The notes under the pieces: model-generated
The model's input: the letters and a program-made list of their open reading frames with translations, nothing else
The model's database searches: none
Told to the model about the DNA's origin: nothing
Assembly: GCA_028023455.1 (NCBI GenBank)
Contig: JAQFVV010000036.1
Coordinates: 6,445,576 to 6,509,575 of the forward strand
DNA from: Epiperipatus broadwayi
Lineage: Eukaryota > Onychophora > Udeonychophora > Euonychophora > Peripatidae
DNA length: 64,000 nt
Direction of reading: 5' to 3'
Program-made: the position numbers and the translations under genes
Shown here: piece by piece, positions 1-11,977 of the stretch
Layout of the letters: each line of letters starts with the position of its first letter
How positions within the stretch are numbered: position 1 is the stretch's first letter

Positions 1-1980
1 AGGGAAGCAAAACTAGAGTATAACTCATAGCACATATTAAAAAAATACCATGGCACAGTGTATCTATAAGAAATAGAGGCATGACCTATTCTGTCTAATC
101 TCCTCCAATACTATAAATGATGTTAAAGCTATTCCTTCAGCTTTATTAAAACATCAATACTTAAAATAGACACTGCCCAAAATAAATATACACCTACAGG
201 GCTTTGTTAACGGTATTGCATATCTACTAAGATTATAAAATACTATTCATATTCCCATATTACATCCTATCTTAATATCATCTCCTGGGTTCATATTCAT
301 AATACTACAACCAAGTCACTATCTTATCTTTATTTTCTAAAAGATTTATCAAATCTTATATCGACAAATAACTAATATATTCAAAATCATAAACAAAATT
401 CTATTATAATTAGAATGATCTCACTAAACTACAAGAAAAGTTTGCTTTACTTTCTTATTCTATATTCTAAATACATACAAACTAGTCATATAAATACTTT
501 GAACATCCAATAATATGAAAGTTTTTAAAAGAATCACATAAATATTCGTCATCATGTTGTGTTATATTACTAGTATAAAATTGTAGTATGCATATTCCCA
601 AAATAAATCCTAATCTCATAATTTAAATGTGTTGTACAAATGCATTTGCATATAATTCAACATTTATACTTTCATACATTATAATTCATAGGCAATCTGC
701 AAAAAAGGAAACAAAAAATATACATCATAAAACACATCAATATTCATCAACCATTACCAAGTGATATTGACTTGTCATCACTTTTGCAGTCTTCTTTTTC
801 CATCAATTAGATACAACATTGCTTACATGAAAATACATCCATACTTTTATTTAAATGTTTTTATTTAAATTATTAAATTATTCTACTATAAGATTATAAT
901 ATTATCAATAAATTAATATTCATGTTCCTACTCTTATAAACCAAAAATAATTACATTTAAAAATTAATAAATGAGTCAAAACTATATTTACTTAATCTTC
1001 AGCTGAAAAATGAATGTTCTTTATACAGTTCAAATATTTTGTTTTCTCGAGTTTTTTTAAAATATTTTCCTCAAGAACAATAATAATGATGAACAAGACA
1101 AACTGTTTCCAGCAGCAAGCGTTGTACTTCTTCTGGTACAAAAATCTCAGATTTTTTTTTAAAAAATGACTAATAAAAAAATAATACGACGACTTTTAAA
1201 ATCTTGAAAAATTAAATAAAATAATCATCGATCCATCCTGGAAAAGTTATAGAATAATAGCTTATGGTTTCTATAGTCCAGATAAACTTTTTGCGCAATA
1301 TAATTCCATACTTTTATTTACTCCTGTAAAATTTATTGCTATTTATTATCTATTTTCAGCAGTTCCATTATTGTCTTAAAATTCTGTTTTTTAAAACAAT
1401 TTATAAATGTGTATAACCATTTAATTCTATAGCATGGTTTCCATCAAATTATTATATAATATACTTGTCATGTTACTTATTAATCTTGGTCAAGACTATT
1501 TTGTTGTATAAAATAATGCATATTTTACTTTTAATCGACAAACAGCTTCTTGTACAATGTTGATAATAATAATTTATTCACTGGAATAGTCCTCTTGGTT
1601 AATATTATTAATATTATATTCATACTTATTATATTTATCTTTAAAATTTCCATTAAATATATTTTACTTATCAGCATTTCCATATTTTCATTGCAAAGCT
1701 ATTAAGTTTCTGATGAATACTCCTGGTAAAAAGACTTTTAAAATTAGCAATGCATATTAAAATGAAGTTATTAAATATATTGTATTTTTACACTCTCTTT
1801 GCAAATACTTTTAAATAAATGTCCTATTAGCTTTGCAAATAAATTGTACGAGAGCACTAAAAATTGACTAAAATAATAAAATTTAAAATTACTATCTCCT
1901 CAATAGTTACTCACATGATCACTGATACATTTGGTCACCTTTAATCACATCTAAATTAATTAAATATTTAAAATGACTTT
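1..1980. other. AT-rich stretch without recognisable gene
   Basis: Very AT-rich, with stops in all frames. I see no LINE motif, SINE head or long inverted repeat. It is probably old decayed intergenic sequence. Confidence 0.5.
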
Positions 1981-2718
1981 TTTTAAAACAATATTTAAAT
2001 CGATACCCTCGGTTCAAATTGTGCTTGATGGGAAATTGTCATTCTGGGATGTTTATAAATTAAAATTTCCACATTATACTCCTCTTTTGACTTCATTAGG
2101 TGTTTCAAATAAAGTTCTCTTGCGTAAAATGAAACTTCTTTTCATTGAAGCAAGACATGTTGATTTTGTACTTAAACTAAATTTAAATGCACTCCCAACA
2201 AGTTATTTTTTAGTGACCAGCAGAGGCTTCATTAGGATTTCGTCTCAGTGTCAGTTGTGTAGATTATATGATAAGACAATTCTCCATATTTTCTATATTT
2301 GTCCTGCTCTTAAGTCGATTAGGGACTTTATTGTTGCAAATGTCTCTCTGGATCTTGGGGATGCTCTTTCTGTTTCTAACACTCTTAAGAAGGGATCATT
2401 TGCAGCAATAAGATTATCTATCTTTATAACATTTTCTTTATGGTTGACATGTTGCAGGCTCATCTTTGGTCATTCTCAGGATCTAAGTGTCTTTATTAAG
2501 CTTCTTGATCAAGTCAAGCAGCGAGACTCTCTGCTTTCACCTGTGAGTCTACATGATGAACCTTGGGTGAAAGTTTTATTTTCCTCTTCATCCTATTAAG
2601 ATACCCTTTTCTCTACATTGACTTTTTCAAGTTTCATTTTGAATACTATGTAAATTTTTATAAAGTTTAACTGTATATTACTATGTTTAATAAATATATT
2701 TTAAAACAACAATATTTA
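1981..2718 (+). mobile_element. 5'-truncated LINE fragment (C terminus plus 3' UTR) with TSDs
   Basis: A LINE 3' end lies between near-identical direct repeats: TTTTAAAACAATATTTA at 1981-1997 and the same sequence with a 3-base CAA insertion at 2699-2718. The retroposed part is therefore about 1998-2698. The reading frame open to the TAA at 2597-2599 has the layout of the LINE zinc-binding C-terminal domain (zf-RVT type): a 'LNALPTSYFL' helix, then C-x2-C (QLCRLYD), then 'ILHIFYICPALKS' in the H-x(4)-C position. The first nine codons of the open frame come from the flank, so its ATG is not a real start. AATAAA lies at 2689-2694, just before the 3' repeat, with no long poly(A). The LINE clade is not resolved. 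The frame is still open over about 200 codons, so the insertion is fairly young. Confidence 0.72.
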
Positions 2719-3680
2719 ATAATTTATCCCACCTTTAATATTTAATTTATCTATTTTATTTTAAAACAAAATATTTAACTTTTATTAACTGTATTCGTCT
2801 TTATTACATTATTTAAACATTTTATAATGACTAACTTAATATTTGCTTTTGTGATAGGTAATAATTATATCCAATTCTATAATGCAATTTTAAAATATTT
2901 TGAACTTTACTAATCTAAATACTAGCAAGCATGTGTGTATAACCATATATTATACAAATCACATGACTAATGTAACTAAGCCAGACTGGATCCGATTTTC
3001 TGTCTGGGAATAAATAATAAATTGCAACATTTGTCATATTAAATAAAATAATACAATACAAAATTTGGAAGAATAATTTAGAAAATATAGAATTAAATAT
3101 AAGTTTTACTACCATAAATCTTATTTTTAAAATATATGATATTAATTATAATTATTAAATATAATTTATAAAAACAAATATAACTTTTGTTTAACTATAA
3201 GTTTAAGACTATTAAAATTGAACTTTTTAAACATACTTATAAATATTGATAGCTGCGTTATTTATTATGGCCAGCTTTTGCAACCATATGTAATATTATT
3301 TTTAGCTTTACTTAACTATTCTTAAGTGATTTATCATAATTTTATGCATTATGTAATTTCATTTAGCTTCAAATTGTACTTTTAGGATATTATTACTACA
3401 ACACAACTAACACATCAAGAGAACATATTCTAAATTTAAAATTTTTTAATAATTTGCTGTGATGAGCTGATTCTGACCTATAGAAAAGGGCACAATATAT
3501 ATATATACATATACATATATATATATAGTGTTAGGGGGGGAATGACTGACATTTTATATATACTTATTAGATTATAACCATTTCAAGTGATTATATTTAT
3601 CAACCATTTCATATCTGCTAGAAATCATTTACTTTTCAAATACAAGCTGTGAGGGAAGGTTAAAGCTATTTAAATAAACT
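2719..3680. other. AT-rich stretch, TA microsatellite
   Basis: No gene recognised. A TA/CATA-rich simple repeat sits at about 3496-3528, followed by a short G run. The rest is low-complexity A+T. Confidence 0.5.
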
Positions 3681-3768
3681 GATTAAGCATCATCATCATC
3701 ATCAACCATTATCAATCCACTGCAGATTAAGCATCATCATCATCATCAACCATTATCAATCCACTGCA
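3681..3768 (-). repeat. Perfect 44-bp direct duplication at the 3' tail of an RTE LINE
   Basis: 3681-3724 and 3725-3768 are identical 44-mers, each holding a (CAT)n run followed by CAACCATTATCAATCCACTG. On the minus strand this is the 3' terminal segment of the adjacent RTE LINE, ending in (ATG)n. The duplication is exact, so it is recent or arose during insertion. Confidence 0.9.
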
Positions 3769-3978
3769 AGATAAAGGTCTCTCCAAGTTTAATCCATCTT
3801 CTCTGATCTTTAACTTCTCTTCTCCATATCACCCCTGCACACTTTCTTATTTCATCCATCCATCTCACATGTGTCTCTCGGTCTTTTACAATCTCTTGGA
3901 ATCCAGTTTAAGATTTCAATTGTCCATCTATTATCATCTCTTCTAGCAATATATCCAGTCCAACTCCACTTCAATCTT

Positions 3979-4929
3979 TTAATTTTTTTCAATGAGGTCA
4001 GTAACACCTGTTTGTTCTCTTACGCATACATTGCATTTTCGATCTTTTCTTGTTACTCCCAACATGTATCTCTCCATACTTCTTTGAGTCGTCTGGAGTC
4101 TCTGTATTTCTCTTCTATTAAGTGTCCAAGTCTCAGTTCCATAAGTAAGAACTGGTAAAACACATTTGTTAAAACCCTTCCTTTTCAAACACATAGGCAT
4201 ATTTCCTTTTAGTATCAAGTTATTTCTACCAAAAGCACTCCAACCAAGTTTAATTCTATGATTAATTTCATCCATTATGTTTCCATCTGTATTAATAATC
4301 TGACCAAAGTATTTGTAACTGTTAACTTCTTCTAATTCATCATAATCAATCTTTATTTTCATATTTTGAACAAATCGATTAAACATTACTTTAGTCTTTT
4401 TAACATTTATCTTTAGTCCTACTTTCCTACTTTCATCTGATAACTCCTGTAACATTTCCTGCAGCTCTGAAGCATTATTTGCAAAAACAACTATATCATC
4501 TGCAAAATCTAAATGACTTAAATAATCTCCATTTACTTTCACTTCTTTAGTTTCCCATTTTAATCCACAAAATACTTCTTGCAACACTGCTGTAAAACGT
4601 TTTGGAGATATGGAGTCACCTTGTCTTACACCTTTCTCAATGTTGACTTTCCCAGTATCATTATGTAATCTAATTGTTGCTGTTGCATTTTTATAAATAT
4701 TCTTTAAAATATGACAATATCCTGGATCTATACCTTGATGATCCAATGCTTTAATCACTGAAGAAATGTGTATAGAATTGAATGCCTTTTCATAATCTAC
4801 AAATCCCAAACATAATGACAACTCATATTCATTTGTTCTTTTTATAACTTCTCTCAATACCTGGATATGATCTATTGTACTAAAACCACTTTTAAATCCA
4901 GCTTGTTCTCTTGGTTGGTGGAAATCCAA
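3979..4929 (-). pseudogene. RTE LINE reverse transcriptase, palm to C terminus (316 codons)
   Basis: Longest intact frame of the RTE copy. Residues run from 'EQAGFKSGFST' (RT motif 2a region) through 'VDYEKAFNSI' (motif A, catalytic Asp in F-x-D-Y-x-K-A-F), 'GVRQGDSISP' (motif B), 'LDFADDIVVFA' (motif C with both catalytic Asp) and 'VNSYKYFGQIIN', to 'VLPVLTYGTETWTLNRREIQRLQTTQRSMER', the conserved post-RT segment of RTE-like elements. The catalytic residues are present, so the lesions lie elsewhere in the copy. Downstream coding continues for about 200 bases in broken form (minus-strand 'W-x-G-Y-I-A-R-R-D-D-N-R-W'). Confidence 0.9.
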
Positions 4930-5114
4930 TGTTCTTTGTTTCTTTGTAGATGAGTTGTAATTATCTTGGTAAAAATTTTGTATAAAACTGATAAAAGGCT
5001 GATAGGCCTGTAATTTCTAATATCTTCTTTATCACCTTTTTTAAATATTAATATTATTACTGCATTCTTCCAATCATCTGGTACATCTTTATTATTTAGA
5101 CATTTGGTATACAA
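4872..5114 (-). pseudogene. RTE LINE reverse transcriptase, fingers segment (frameshifted)
   Basis: Continues the RT upstream of the main frame: 'VPDDWKNAVIILIFKKGDKEDIRNYRPISLLSVLYKIFTKII' covers RT motifs 1-2 (W-x-x-a-x-i-x-l-i-f-K-K-G-D and N-Y-R-P-I-S-L). The frame ends in a spurious tail where it overlaps the next frame near 4872-4929, marking a frameshift. Confidence 0.85.
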
Positions 5115-5129
5115 ATTTGCTAAAAAAAA

Positions 5130-5520
5130 TTATATTTCTTCACCTGCTTCTTTTAATATATCAATTATAATTCCATCATTACCTAGAGCCTTTCCTTTCT
5201 TCATACATTTAATTGCATGTTTCACTTCTTCATTTAAAATTTTTGGCAATTCTGAAGATGTAATAGAAATAGGAGGTACTTGTTCTTTATTACTATATAA
5301 TTCTTGATAAAAGTCTTCTACCCATTTCATAATGTCATCTCTCTTTTTAGTAATAATTCCATCTTTTTTTCTTATTGCAGATATAAATTTTCTACCAATA
5401 CCAAAATGTTGTTTTACATTCTTGAGACTTTTATTTCCTTCTACAGCTTTCCTTGCTAGTTCAGAGTTATACTTCCTTATATCATTTTCAACTGTTTTCT
5501 GTACTATTTTACAAATTCGA
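5130..5520 (-). pseudogene. RTE LINE linker and RT N-terminal segment
   Basis: The minus-strand frame reads '...RKYNSELARKAVEGNKSL', then 'KQHFGIGRKFISAIRKKDGII', 'DDIMKWVEDFYQELYSNKEQ' and 'EVKHAIKCMKKGKALGNDGI'. This matches the pre-RT linker of RTE elements and the conserved K-A-x-G-x-D-G motif 0. The nominal Met at 5330 is internal and the frame runs upstream to about 5520. A frameshift near 5115-5130 separates it from the fingers segment. Confidence 0.8.
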
Positions 5521-5831
5521 GATATTCAATCCTTTTTAATGCATCATCTTTGTATATCTTCATATTCCTTCTTTTGTTCATACATTCTTTAGAAAACAAA
5601 TAATTCATAACCAGTAATGAATTTAAAATATGTTGCATTACGTTTTTATAGGTGTGTGTATATGTATAATATACATCATTTATTCATACAATGTACCAAA
5701 TAAGAATTATATATTTATGGTAAATATTCTTTCAAATGTTTTATAAGGAAATATTAATTTAAAAATTACTAAATAAATAATAATAATAATGTACAATTAA
5801 TGTTTAAAATAAATTATAAAACATATAATAA

Positions 5832-6362
5832 AAGCCAATAAACATCACATGATCACTATTTCTTATGCTTGCTTAAAACTGTTATTAAAACAGGCAAAAC
5901 TCTCTATATGTATTGTCACTCGGTGCAAGCCAGAGTAATCAATGGATGCCAGAAGTCTTATGCATAAAATCCCCATCTAGTGCCTACTCATCCAATATCC
6001 CCAGACTAGTTTCTGGCTTGTGGCCTTTGTCATGAGGAGCCTTAGATTTGAGAGCACTGCACCTAGATCTTGGGATCTAATGCAACCCTCCAGCAGCCAC
6101 CTTTTATCTCTACTTAACTACAAAACTATGAGTCTTAAATTGAAAAAACTATAATATTTTCAATCCAAGCTCATTAACTTATTTAGTCATATAGGTCTGA
6201 ACTCAGTTCAGCACCCATACATTTTTGTGTCTTTGGTTCTTTAATAACCATAGCCACCACTACCCTATTAGGCAGGATTGGTTTTAAGCCAATAAACATC
6301 ACATGATCACCATTTCTTATGCTTGCTTACAACTGTTATTAAAACAGGCAAAACTCTCTATA
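5832..6362. repeat. P-family repeat, head-to-tail copy (period 464 bp)
   Basis: Begins AAGCCAATAAACATCACATG at 5832, and the same 5' segment starts again at 6296, giving a 464-bp period. The second unit stops after about 67 bp at 6362. Landmarks in order are the ATCACATGATCA terminus, TTAAAACAGGCAAAACTCTC, GCAAGCCAGAGTAATCAATG, ATATCCCCAGACTAG and the core (TG)AGGAGCCTTAGAT. The reverse complement of the unit end has a loose box-A-like TAGGGTAGTGG and, about 60 bp later, a GTTCAGACC box-B-like string. It has no ORF. Confidence 0.8.
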
Positions 6363-7965
6363 CTCTTAAATTCATAATAGGACAAATGAATAGAAGTGTA
6401 TAAATGAATGCCCAATTAAGATTATTAGACAGCAAGAATGAACTAAATTTAAATAATTCTTAGTTCATCCTTATACATGTTAAATAATTAAATATTTTCA
6501 TAATGTTATAGAATTGTGCTATAAAATAATAATGCAACATCAGAAATTCAAATGTGTGAATTTATCCATTATTTATTTATAAAGATGTTGAATTTGAGAT
6601 ATGCGTGTACTTAATATTATTTTCATATAGTCAATATTACTGTGAAGCATTTATTCCTTACATTATTAAAATATTTAAAATAAGGATTCCATCAATAATT
6701 ATATATTATTCTGTCAATTATGTATATATTCAGATGTAGTTTTTTTTTGTTCCTAACTAAAATAATGGTATGCATGTCTTCTATTTATAATATTAATATA
6801 TCCCATACTTTATGGAAGAAGTATATTGCACAATGATTTGTTCACTCTATTTTATAGTTTATATTGATATTATTTTTGATTCTTAATTCTTTATGCATGC
6901 ACCTGAGTTGCAGACAGATTTATTAAGAGATATGCATCTTTTTTGCAACATATTGGGATAAGAATCTATGTCATATCCACCTGATCATATTTTTAAAATT
7001 GGAATTTTTGTTAATGAATTTTCTTATGCATATGTTATATTTACTTCTTTATGGAGAATTGAGTGAATTAATACAGAATGATAAATTATATTATTACTTC
7101 TGATATTAAAGTTAATGTTCTTGCATATAATATGTATAATGTTACCATGATGCTCTGTATGCATGATCCATGACTTCATGCGTATCATGTCACTGAATTT
7201 AAGTCCTTGCATAGACTTAATTTCTATTTAAATGTATATGAAGTGATTAATGAACTAAACTGATGTCGTATACACTAATGTCCATGTCTTTAAGAAACTT
7301 AAAAGGCGATACTATCAGCAGTATGTAGAAAAGACTGTATGATGATGAAATTCATTTAGATGCTAGATGTGAAATAATTATAGGAAAATAACTAAAGTTA
7401 GTCTATCATACAAATTACTTTTGTAATCAAATAGAAAAGTTGAGATCTTTATTTTGTAATTTGTTATGATATATCATAAGCACTCACGTCATTTGTTAGT
7501 TTATTATTTAACACTGGATTTGCCAACATGAGTAATCAAAACACCATTAGGTCATTAAGTGTATGTTTAGTAAATATTAAGCCATTTAGTATATTTTTAT
7601 AGCAGTGGATATATATAAAGACTGAATATAATTTGATATGGATGGAGTCTCATGCTTCTTCCTCATCTAAACAGCATTAAAAGAAATAAACTCATAGTGG
7701 TGAAAGGTGATATGAGTAACCAGGATTAGAACATCTCCCAGATAAATTTTATATGATTTTATAGAAAGACTATGTTATAGCCTTTGGATGTAAGGTATAA
7801 AAGAATAATATCAGATTAAAGACATTATTCCAGAAAAATTACCTAGAAGGAGTTCATAGAGTAGACGAGATTAGTATAACAAATGATACCACTTGATAGC
7901 CATGGAATGCAATTTTACTTGTAAATACTTATTATTTATGTTACTATTATATTTAATGTAATAAT
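6363..7965. other. Intergenic stretch, nothing recognised
   Basis: AT-rich with only short chance frames. I see no transposon motif or long inverted repeat. Confidence 0.5.
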
Positions 7966-8164
7966 ATGTTGGACCATCATCTATCATTAAATGTTGAATG
8001 TATAAAAAAAATTAAACCTTATTTAAACTTTTCAAATACAAACAACTGTTAATAGGTTAGTAATTGCACAATGCTTTGAGTAGTAGTATTCTCCACTCTT
8101 TTTGACTATTTGTGTGTTATTATTAATAAGTTGTTTGCATTTGAAAAGTTTAACTAAAGTTTAA
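7966..8164. repeat. S2 SINE body, two inverted copies forming a palindrome
   Basis: The left part (TTGGACCATCATCTATCATT onward) matches the body of the S2 repeats at 22981, 29487 and 54044. The segment TTCAAATACAAACAACTGTT at about 8031-8050 is repeated in reverse complement at about 8129-8150, giving ~45-nt arms around a loop of about 60 nt. The tRNA-like head is absent. Confidence 0.65.
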
Positions 8165-8174
8165 AATGTTCTTT

Positions 8175-8499
8175 ACATTTAATTTTTATTAAAACAGGCA
8201 AAACTCTCTGTACATATTGCCACTCAGTGCAAGCCAGAGTAATCAATGGATGCCAGAAAGCTTGTTCATAAAATCCCCAATCTAGTGCCTACTCATCCAA
8301 TATCCCCAGACTAGCACTGCACCTAGTCTGGGGATATTGGCTGAGTAGGCACTAGATGGGGATTTCATGCACAAGCCTTTGGCATTCATTGATTACTCTG
8401 GCTTGCACTGAGTGGCAATACATATAAAGAGTTTTGCCTGTTTTAATAACAGTTATGAGCAAGCATAAGATATGGAGATCATGTGACATTTAACTTTTA
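8175..8499. repeat. P-family hairpin element with 14-bp TSDs
   Basis: TSDs ACATTTAATTTTTA (8175-8188) and ACATTTAACTTTTA (8486-8499) bracket a 297-bp element. Its arms of about 125 nt (8189-8314 and 8323 onward) are near-perfect reverse complements around an 8-nt loop, CACTGCAC. The right arm carries an extra unpaired tail of about 45-55 nt (AATAACAGTTATGAGCAAGC...GATCATGTG) that the left arm lacks. It is non-coding. The short imperfectly conserved TSDs and one-sided tail argue against a classical terminal-inverted-repeat DNA transposon. Confidence 0.88.
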
Positions 8500-8689
8500 A
8501 TGATAAATAATACAAATAGTCAAACGTTTACTTTTAATAAAATTATTTTAAATTTAAAACTACTTTCTTTTTTAACCTCATACCTTATTACATATTCATT
8601 ATCTCTCATATGTTATTTATTTAATGTATGGTTCAATCCATCAATAATAATTTGTTTTATTAACCAGTCCAAAGAGCAGTCACATCACA

Positions 8690-9013
8690 AATTCCTCCAT
8701 TTTCCCACTCCATCCTCTTCAGTTCCCAGCTCTTCAAATCTCGATTTCGTTTTCCATCTCTTACATCATCCAGCAATATCAATCTTTTTCATCTTTTCTT
8801 TTTGTTTTCACTCACCATTGCCTCCTAACATCTTTCATTAAACAATTCTTTCTTTTTAATATATGTCCAATCCAATTTTTTCTTCTATCTTTTAATTTCC
8901 ACAATCAATCTTCATTTTTTAATTTACTCTTTTCAAAACTTCATTTGTTATTTTATTTATTGGACTGATTTTCCCATTCTTCTTTGTGACCTCATCGCAA
9001 AAGCTTCCAATCT
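8690..9013 (-). pseudogene. LINE C-terminal remnant (RLEAF ... RRM type)
   Basis: Conceptual minus-strand translation gives 'RLEAFAMRSQRRMGKISP', then 'TNEVLKRVN', a degenerate 'EEKIGLDIY' where 'K-W-I-G-H-I-L-R' is expected, and 'FEELGTEEDGVGKWRN'. This is the order of the conserved post-RT tail found in one widespread group of invertebrate LINEs. Several stops interrupt it and no RT domain is attached. The plus-strand open frame over 8500-8841 is the shadow of this remnant. Confidence 0.7.
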
Positions 9014-9512
9014 ATTTCTAATTTTATTAAATTGTATGGCTAGGTAATCACAAATTCAATGTACCACTGAAATAACAAACAGACCACAGTCATTTTTTTC
9101 CTCTAGCCAGATAAATTTTCTTTTAATCTGAGTCAATCCTTTGAAAATACATGCATTGATTATCAAACTTTTAGTGTGTCTATTATTATTAGTGCCATAT
9201 AAAAATTTTGAACAAGGTTAATAAATTTATATGAAAATATTTAAAACAAAAATATTGAAGTGACATGTTTGTGCATATATGTACAATTCCATAGTTCTAT
9301 ATTAATCAGAATTGTGTTTCTTTTAGCTCTTAAATTGATAATTATAATATTATACTGTTTTAAAATTACAATAATACATTTTATTATTTTCAATGCTTTT
9401 TTTTCCCTGCGTAATTTGATATAGTGATAGAATGATAGACTCTGGAACTTAGGGTTGATGGATTGTATCCATTTCTGTTGCATCTGATATTTGAACTCCA
9501 TATGAACTTTTC
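9014..9512. other. Intergenic; possible degenerate tRNA-like segment at 9408-9480
   Basis: Mostly featureless. TTGATATAGTGATAGAATGA at about 9416 resembles strings at 16397 and 26325 and could be a decayed tRNA-like SINE head, but the box B is poor. Confidence 0.3.
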
Positions 9513-9784
9513 AACCATAAATCATTAAAACAGGCAAAACTCTCTATACAGTACTAACACTCAGTGCAAGCCAAAGTAATCAATGGATGCCAAAAGACTT
9601 GTGCATAATGAGTATGCACTAGATATGGATTTTATGTACAAGCCTTATGGCATCCATTGATTTCTCTGGCTTGCACTGGGTAGCACTACTGTATGGAGAG
9701 TTTTGCCTGTTTTAATAACAGTTATGATCAAGCATAAGAAATGGTGATCATGTGATGTTCAGTGGTTTAATAACCATAAATCAT
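9513..9784. repeat. P-family hairpin element with perfect 13-bp TSDs
   Basis: AACCATAAATCAT occurs at 9513-9525 and 9772-9784. The 246-bp element between them starts TAAAACAGGCAAAACTCTC, reads into a shortened centre, and returns as the reverse complement (GCATCCATTGATTTCTCTGG ... GAGAGTTTTGCCTG). It ends with the one-sided unpaired tail (AATAACAGTTATGATCAAGC ... GTGATGTTCAGTGGTTTAAT). The loop is shorter than in the 8.2-kb copy, as expected from deletion at a hairpin centre. Confidence 0.9.
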
Positions 9785-10405
9785 GTGATTATTTTTTAAT
9801 ACCTTTTGTATTCTTGTTTTTATTTCCAATGTTTCAATTGGCTAAAAGTCTTGTGCAATGCTTAATTTTATTTTTGTTTCTTATCTATGAATTCAAGAAA
9901 ATTACTATTTTGTCCTGAAGAAAACTGTTAGAAAGATGAAGCACTGGAGAAAAAAGCAATAATGAAAAAGTTCGCTAAAAATTAAAAACAGTAACATATA
10001 AAATGGCAATTTAAAAACAGTATCATAAAAAAGCATGGTTGTTTTAACTCCAAAAGAATAAAAAGAAAGAAAACAATAAATGCAAAACAATCCATAATTT
10101 ACAAATATAATCACATACAATTGTTTTTTTTGACATCATATTATGCAGTTCAATAAAACTTTTGTATCATGCTTTTCTTTATGAAATACTGATTCTTCTA
10201 TAGTTTTAAATTATATTTTATCCTCTCGCACCGACTCTGAATAAAAGCAGTCAATGTTGTATCTTATTAATCTGTCTTTAAGAAAGTTTTTATATTATAA
10301 ATGGTATCTCCTCTCTTATAAAAATAATGATAATATCAAGCATAGATTTTTTTTTTAAAATTATGTCATAATAATTAAAAGATAAGTTATTGTTTTTGCT
10401 TTTTT
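9785..10405. other. Intergenic, nothing recognised
   Basis: AT-rich with homopolymer runs. No supported feature. Confidence 0.5.
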
Positions 10406-10484
10406 TCATATGTCATAGCATCGGCCGGGACGCGAACCCACACCCGTCTGCAACCAACTACTTGCTTGCAAGGCAGGTGCGATG
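10406..10484 (-). repeat. S1 tRNA-derived SINE, 5'-truncated
   Basis: Reverse complement shows GGGTTCGCGTCCCGGCCG (box B) followed by ATGCTATGACATATGA and an A run, matching the S1 3' end. It contains the ~16-nt extra segment (GTTGGTTGCAGACGGG) that it shares only with the 47.9-kb copy. The box A end is missing. Confidence 0.78.
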
Positions 10485-11977
10485 ATTCAACAAAATGTGA
10501 TTTTTAATGGATGTTGTTTATAATTGGTTTTATACAGAACAATAATTAAATTATTTACTACTTCTCACATTATTAATTATTATTTACATTAAAATTTAGA
10601 ATCTATTTTGCTTTTAAATAAACAATTTTTATCTATTTTTTACGATTTAAAAATGTTGGTAATAGCTTGTTTCCTTTATAAATACTTTTTAAAAAAAGGT
10701 AATTTATCACCGAGTTAAAATTAAATAGGCTTCAAACTTTTAATATTATTTTAATCTATTTTTTTTCCATTTCTTTTTTATTCACATAAATTTATATTAA
10801 ACAGAGAGAAAAGGGTCAGTTTTCTATTCAAATAACGAAGACACACCCAATTTTTTTTTTTTTGTTATATGTAAATCGAATTAACTAATATCCAAATCGA
10901 GCATAAAGCTAATGAAATCAACTCCTTCTGTAAATATAATTTGAAGTTACTCGTCCTTGGATAATGAAATCATTTTTATTAACATGATTGATGGATAGAA
11001 AGTGAAATTCTATCAGAAAATGATGACTTTTTAAAAGGTAATAACATTCATTCAGATACCAATAAAATATTAATGAAAAAATTATGTAACTGAATATTAT
11101 TTTTAGTTTTTATCAATGAAAAGCAATAAATTACTAGTCATCCGTCATAGTAAACAAGACAAGTAATAATAAGATAACAATCACCATTAGATAATTTTAT
11201 AAAAGTTTGACATATGATTATAGTTGAAACATTGTTTACATAGGAAAATCAAAAGTTAAAATGTATTTAAATATTTCTTCAATTCAATTAACATATGTAT
11301 TATTTAAATATTAGTATTAAGAATTCTAACTATAATATTTTAAAACAAAATGCAAACTATAAATACACTAGAGGGCAGTACTACTTAATTTGTACTTTTT
11401 AGAAAGAAAATGTTTAATTTAGCTAGCAGGGTCTCTGTTCATTTCGCTCATCCATATAAACTTCTGATTTCTTTTAAAAAGAAACCATTTTATATTATAA
11501 CACATCACATTTAATGCCTAAATATTTCTAAAAAAAGATAAGTAATTTTTTTCAAGTTGATTCATTTTTACTAAAAGTTTTCGCGTATTCGGTACAAAAG
11601 TAAATTAACTTTCTTTCAAACTAAAACCACTTATTCTTTTAACTTATATAAATAGTCAATATGACAACAAATATGTAAATATTTCAAATAATCAACATTG
11701 TGTTAATGTTCGATCTTAATCTACTATTATTTATAAGATTGGAAAAAGTAAATGCTAGTTATGAAAAAGCAATAATACTATAATCCTGTTAAAAATTATC
11801 CATAAGAACAATTTAATGATTAGTTATTGCTATACATGCAAAGAAAAACTTAGATTTCCTAATTCATGACATTCTGTATCTATTCTTTGTAAAATGTATA
11901 TGCATATGTATTAGCAATAGCTATGATCACACAAATGAGTATAGCCATTCCTATTCCAAATAATGATAATACAATAT
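10485..11977. other. Intergenic, nothing recognised
   Basis: Low-complexity AT-rich sequence. No LINE, SINE or hairpin signature found. Confidence 0.5.

Larger units (their letters stand above)
3681..5600 (-). mobile_element. RTE-clade LINE, 5'-truncated, minus strand
   Basis: Non-LTR retrotransposon read right to left. It holds the linker before the reverse transcriptase (from about 5520), RT fingers, palm and thumb, and a C-terminal region ending near the (ATG)n tail at 3681-3768. The order, the 'NYRPISLLSVLYKIF' and 'FADDIVVFA' motifs, the late 'LPVLTYGTETW' motif and the repeat-type 3' tail without poly(A) are typical of RTE elements. The endonuclease is missing, so the copy is 5'-truncated near 5600. 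It is broken by at least two frame changes (about 5115 and 4930-4870) and by stops in the last 300 bases, so it is not autonomous. Confidence 0.88.

Noticed and set aside
8189-8485. Interpretation of P as a classical MITE (terminal inverted repeats of a DNA transposon)
   Set aside because: TSDs are 13-14 bp with variable ends, the arms are asymmetric (one-sided tail), and tandem forms exist.
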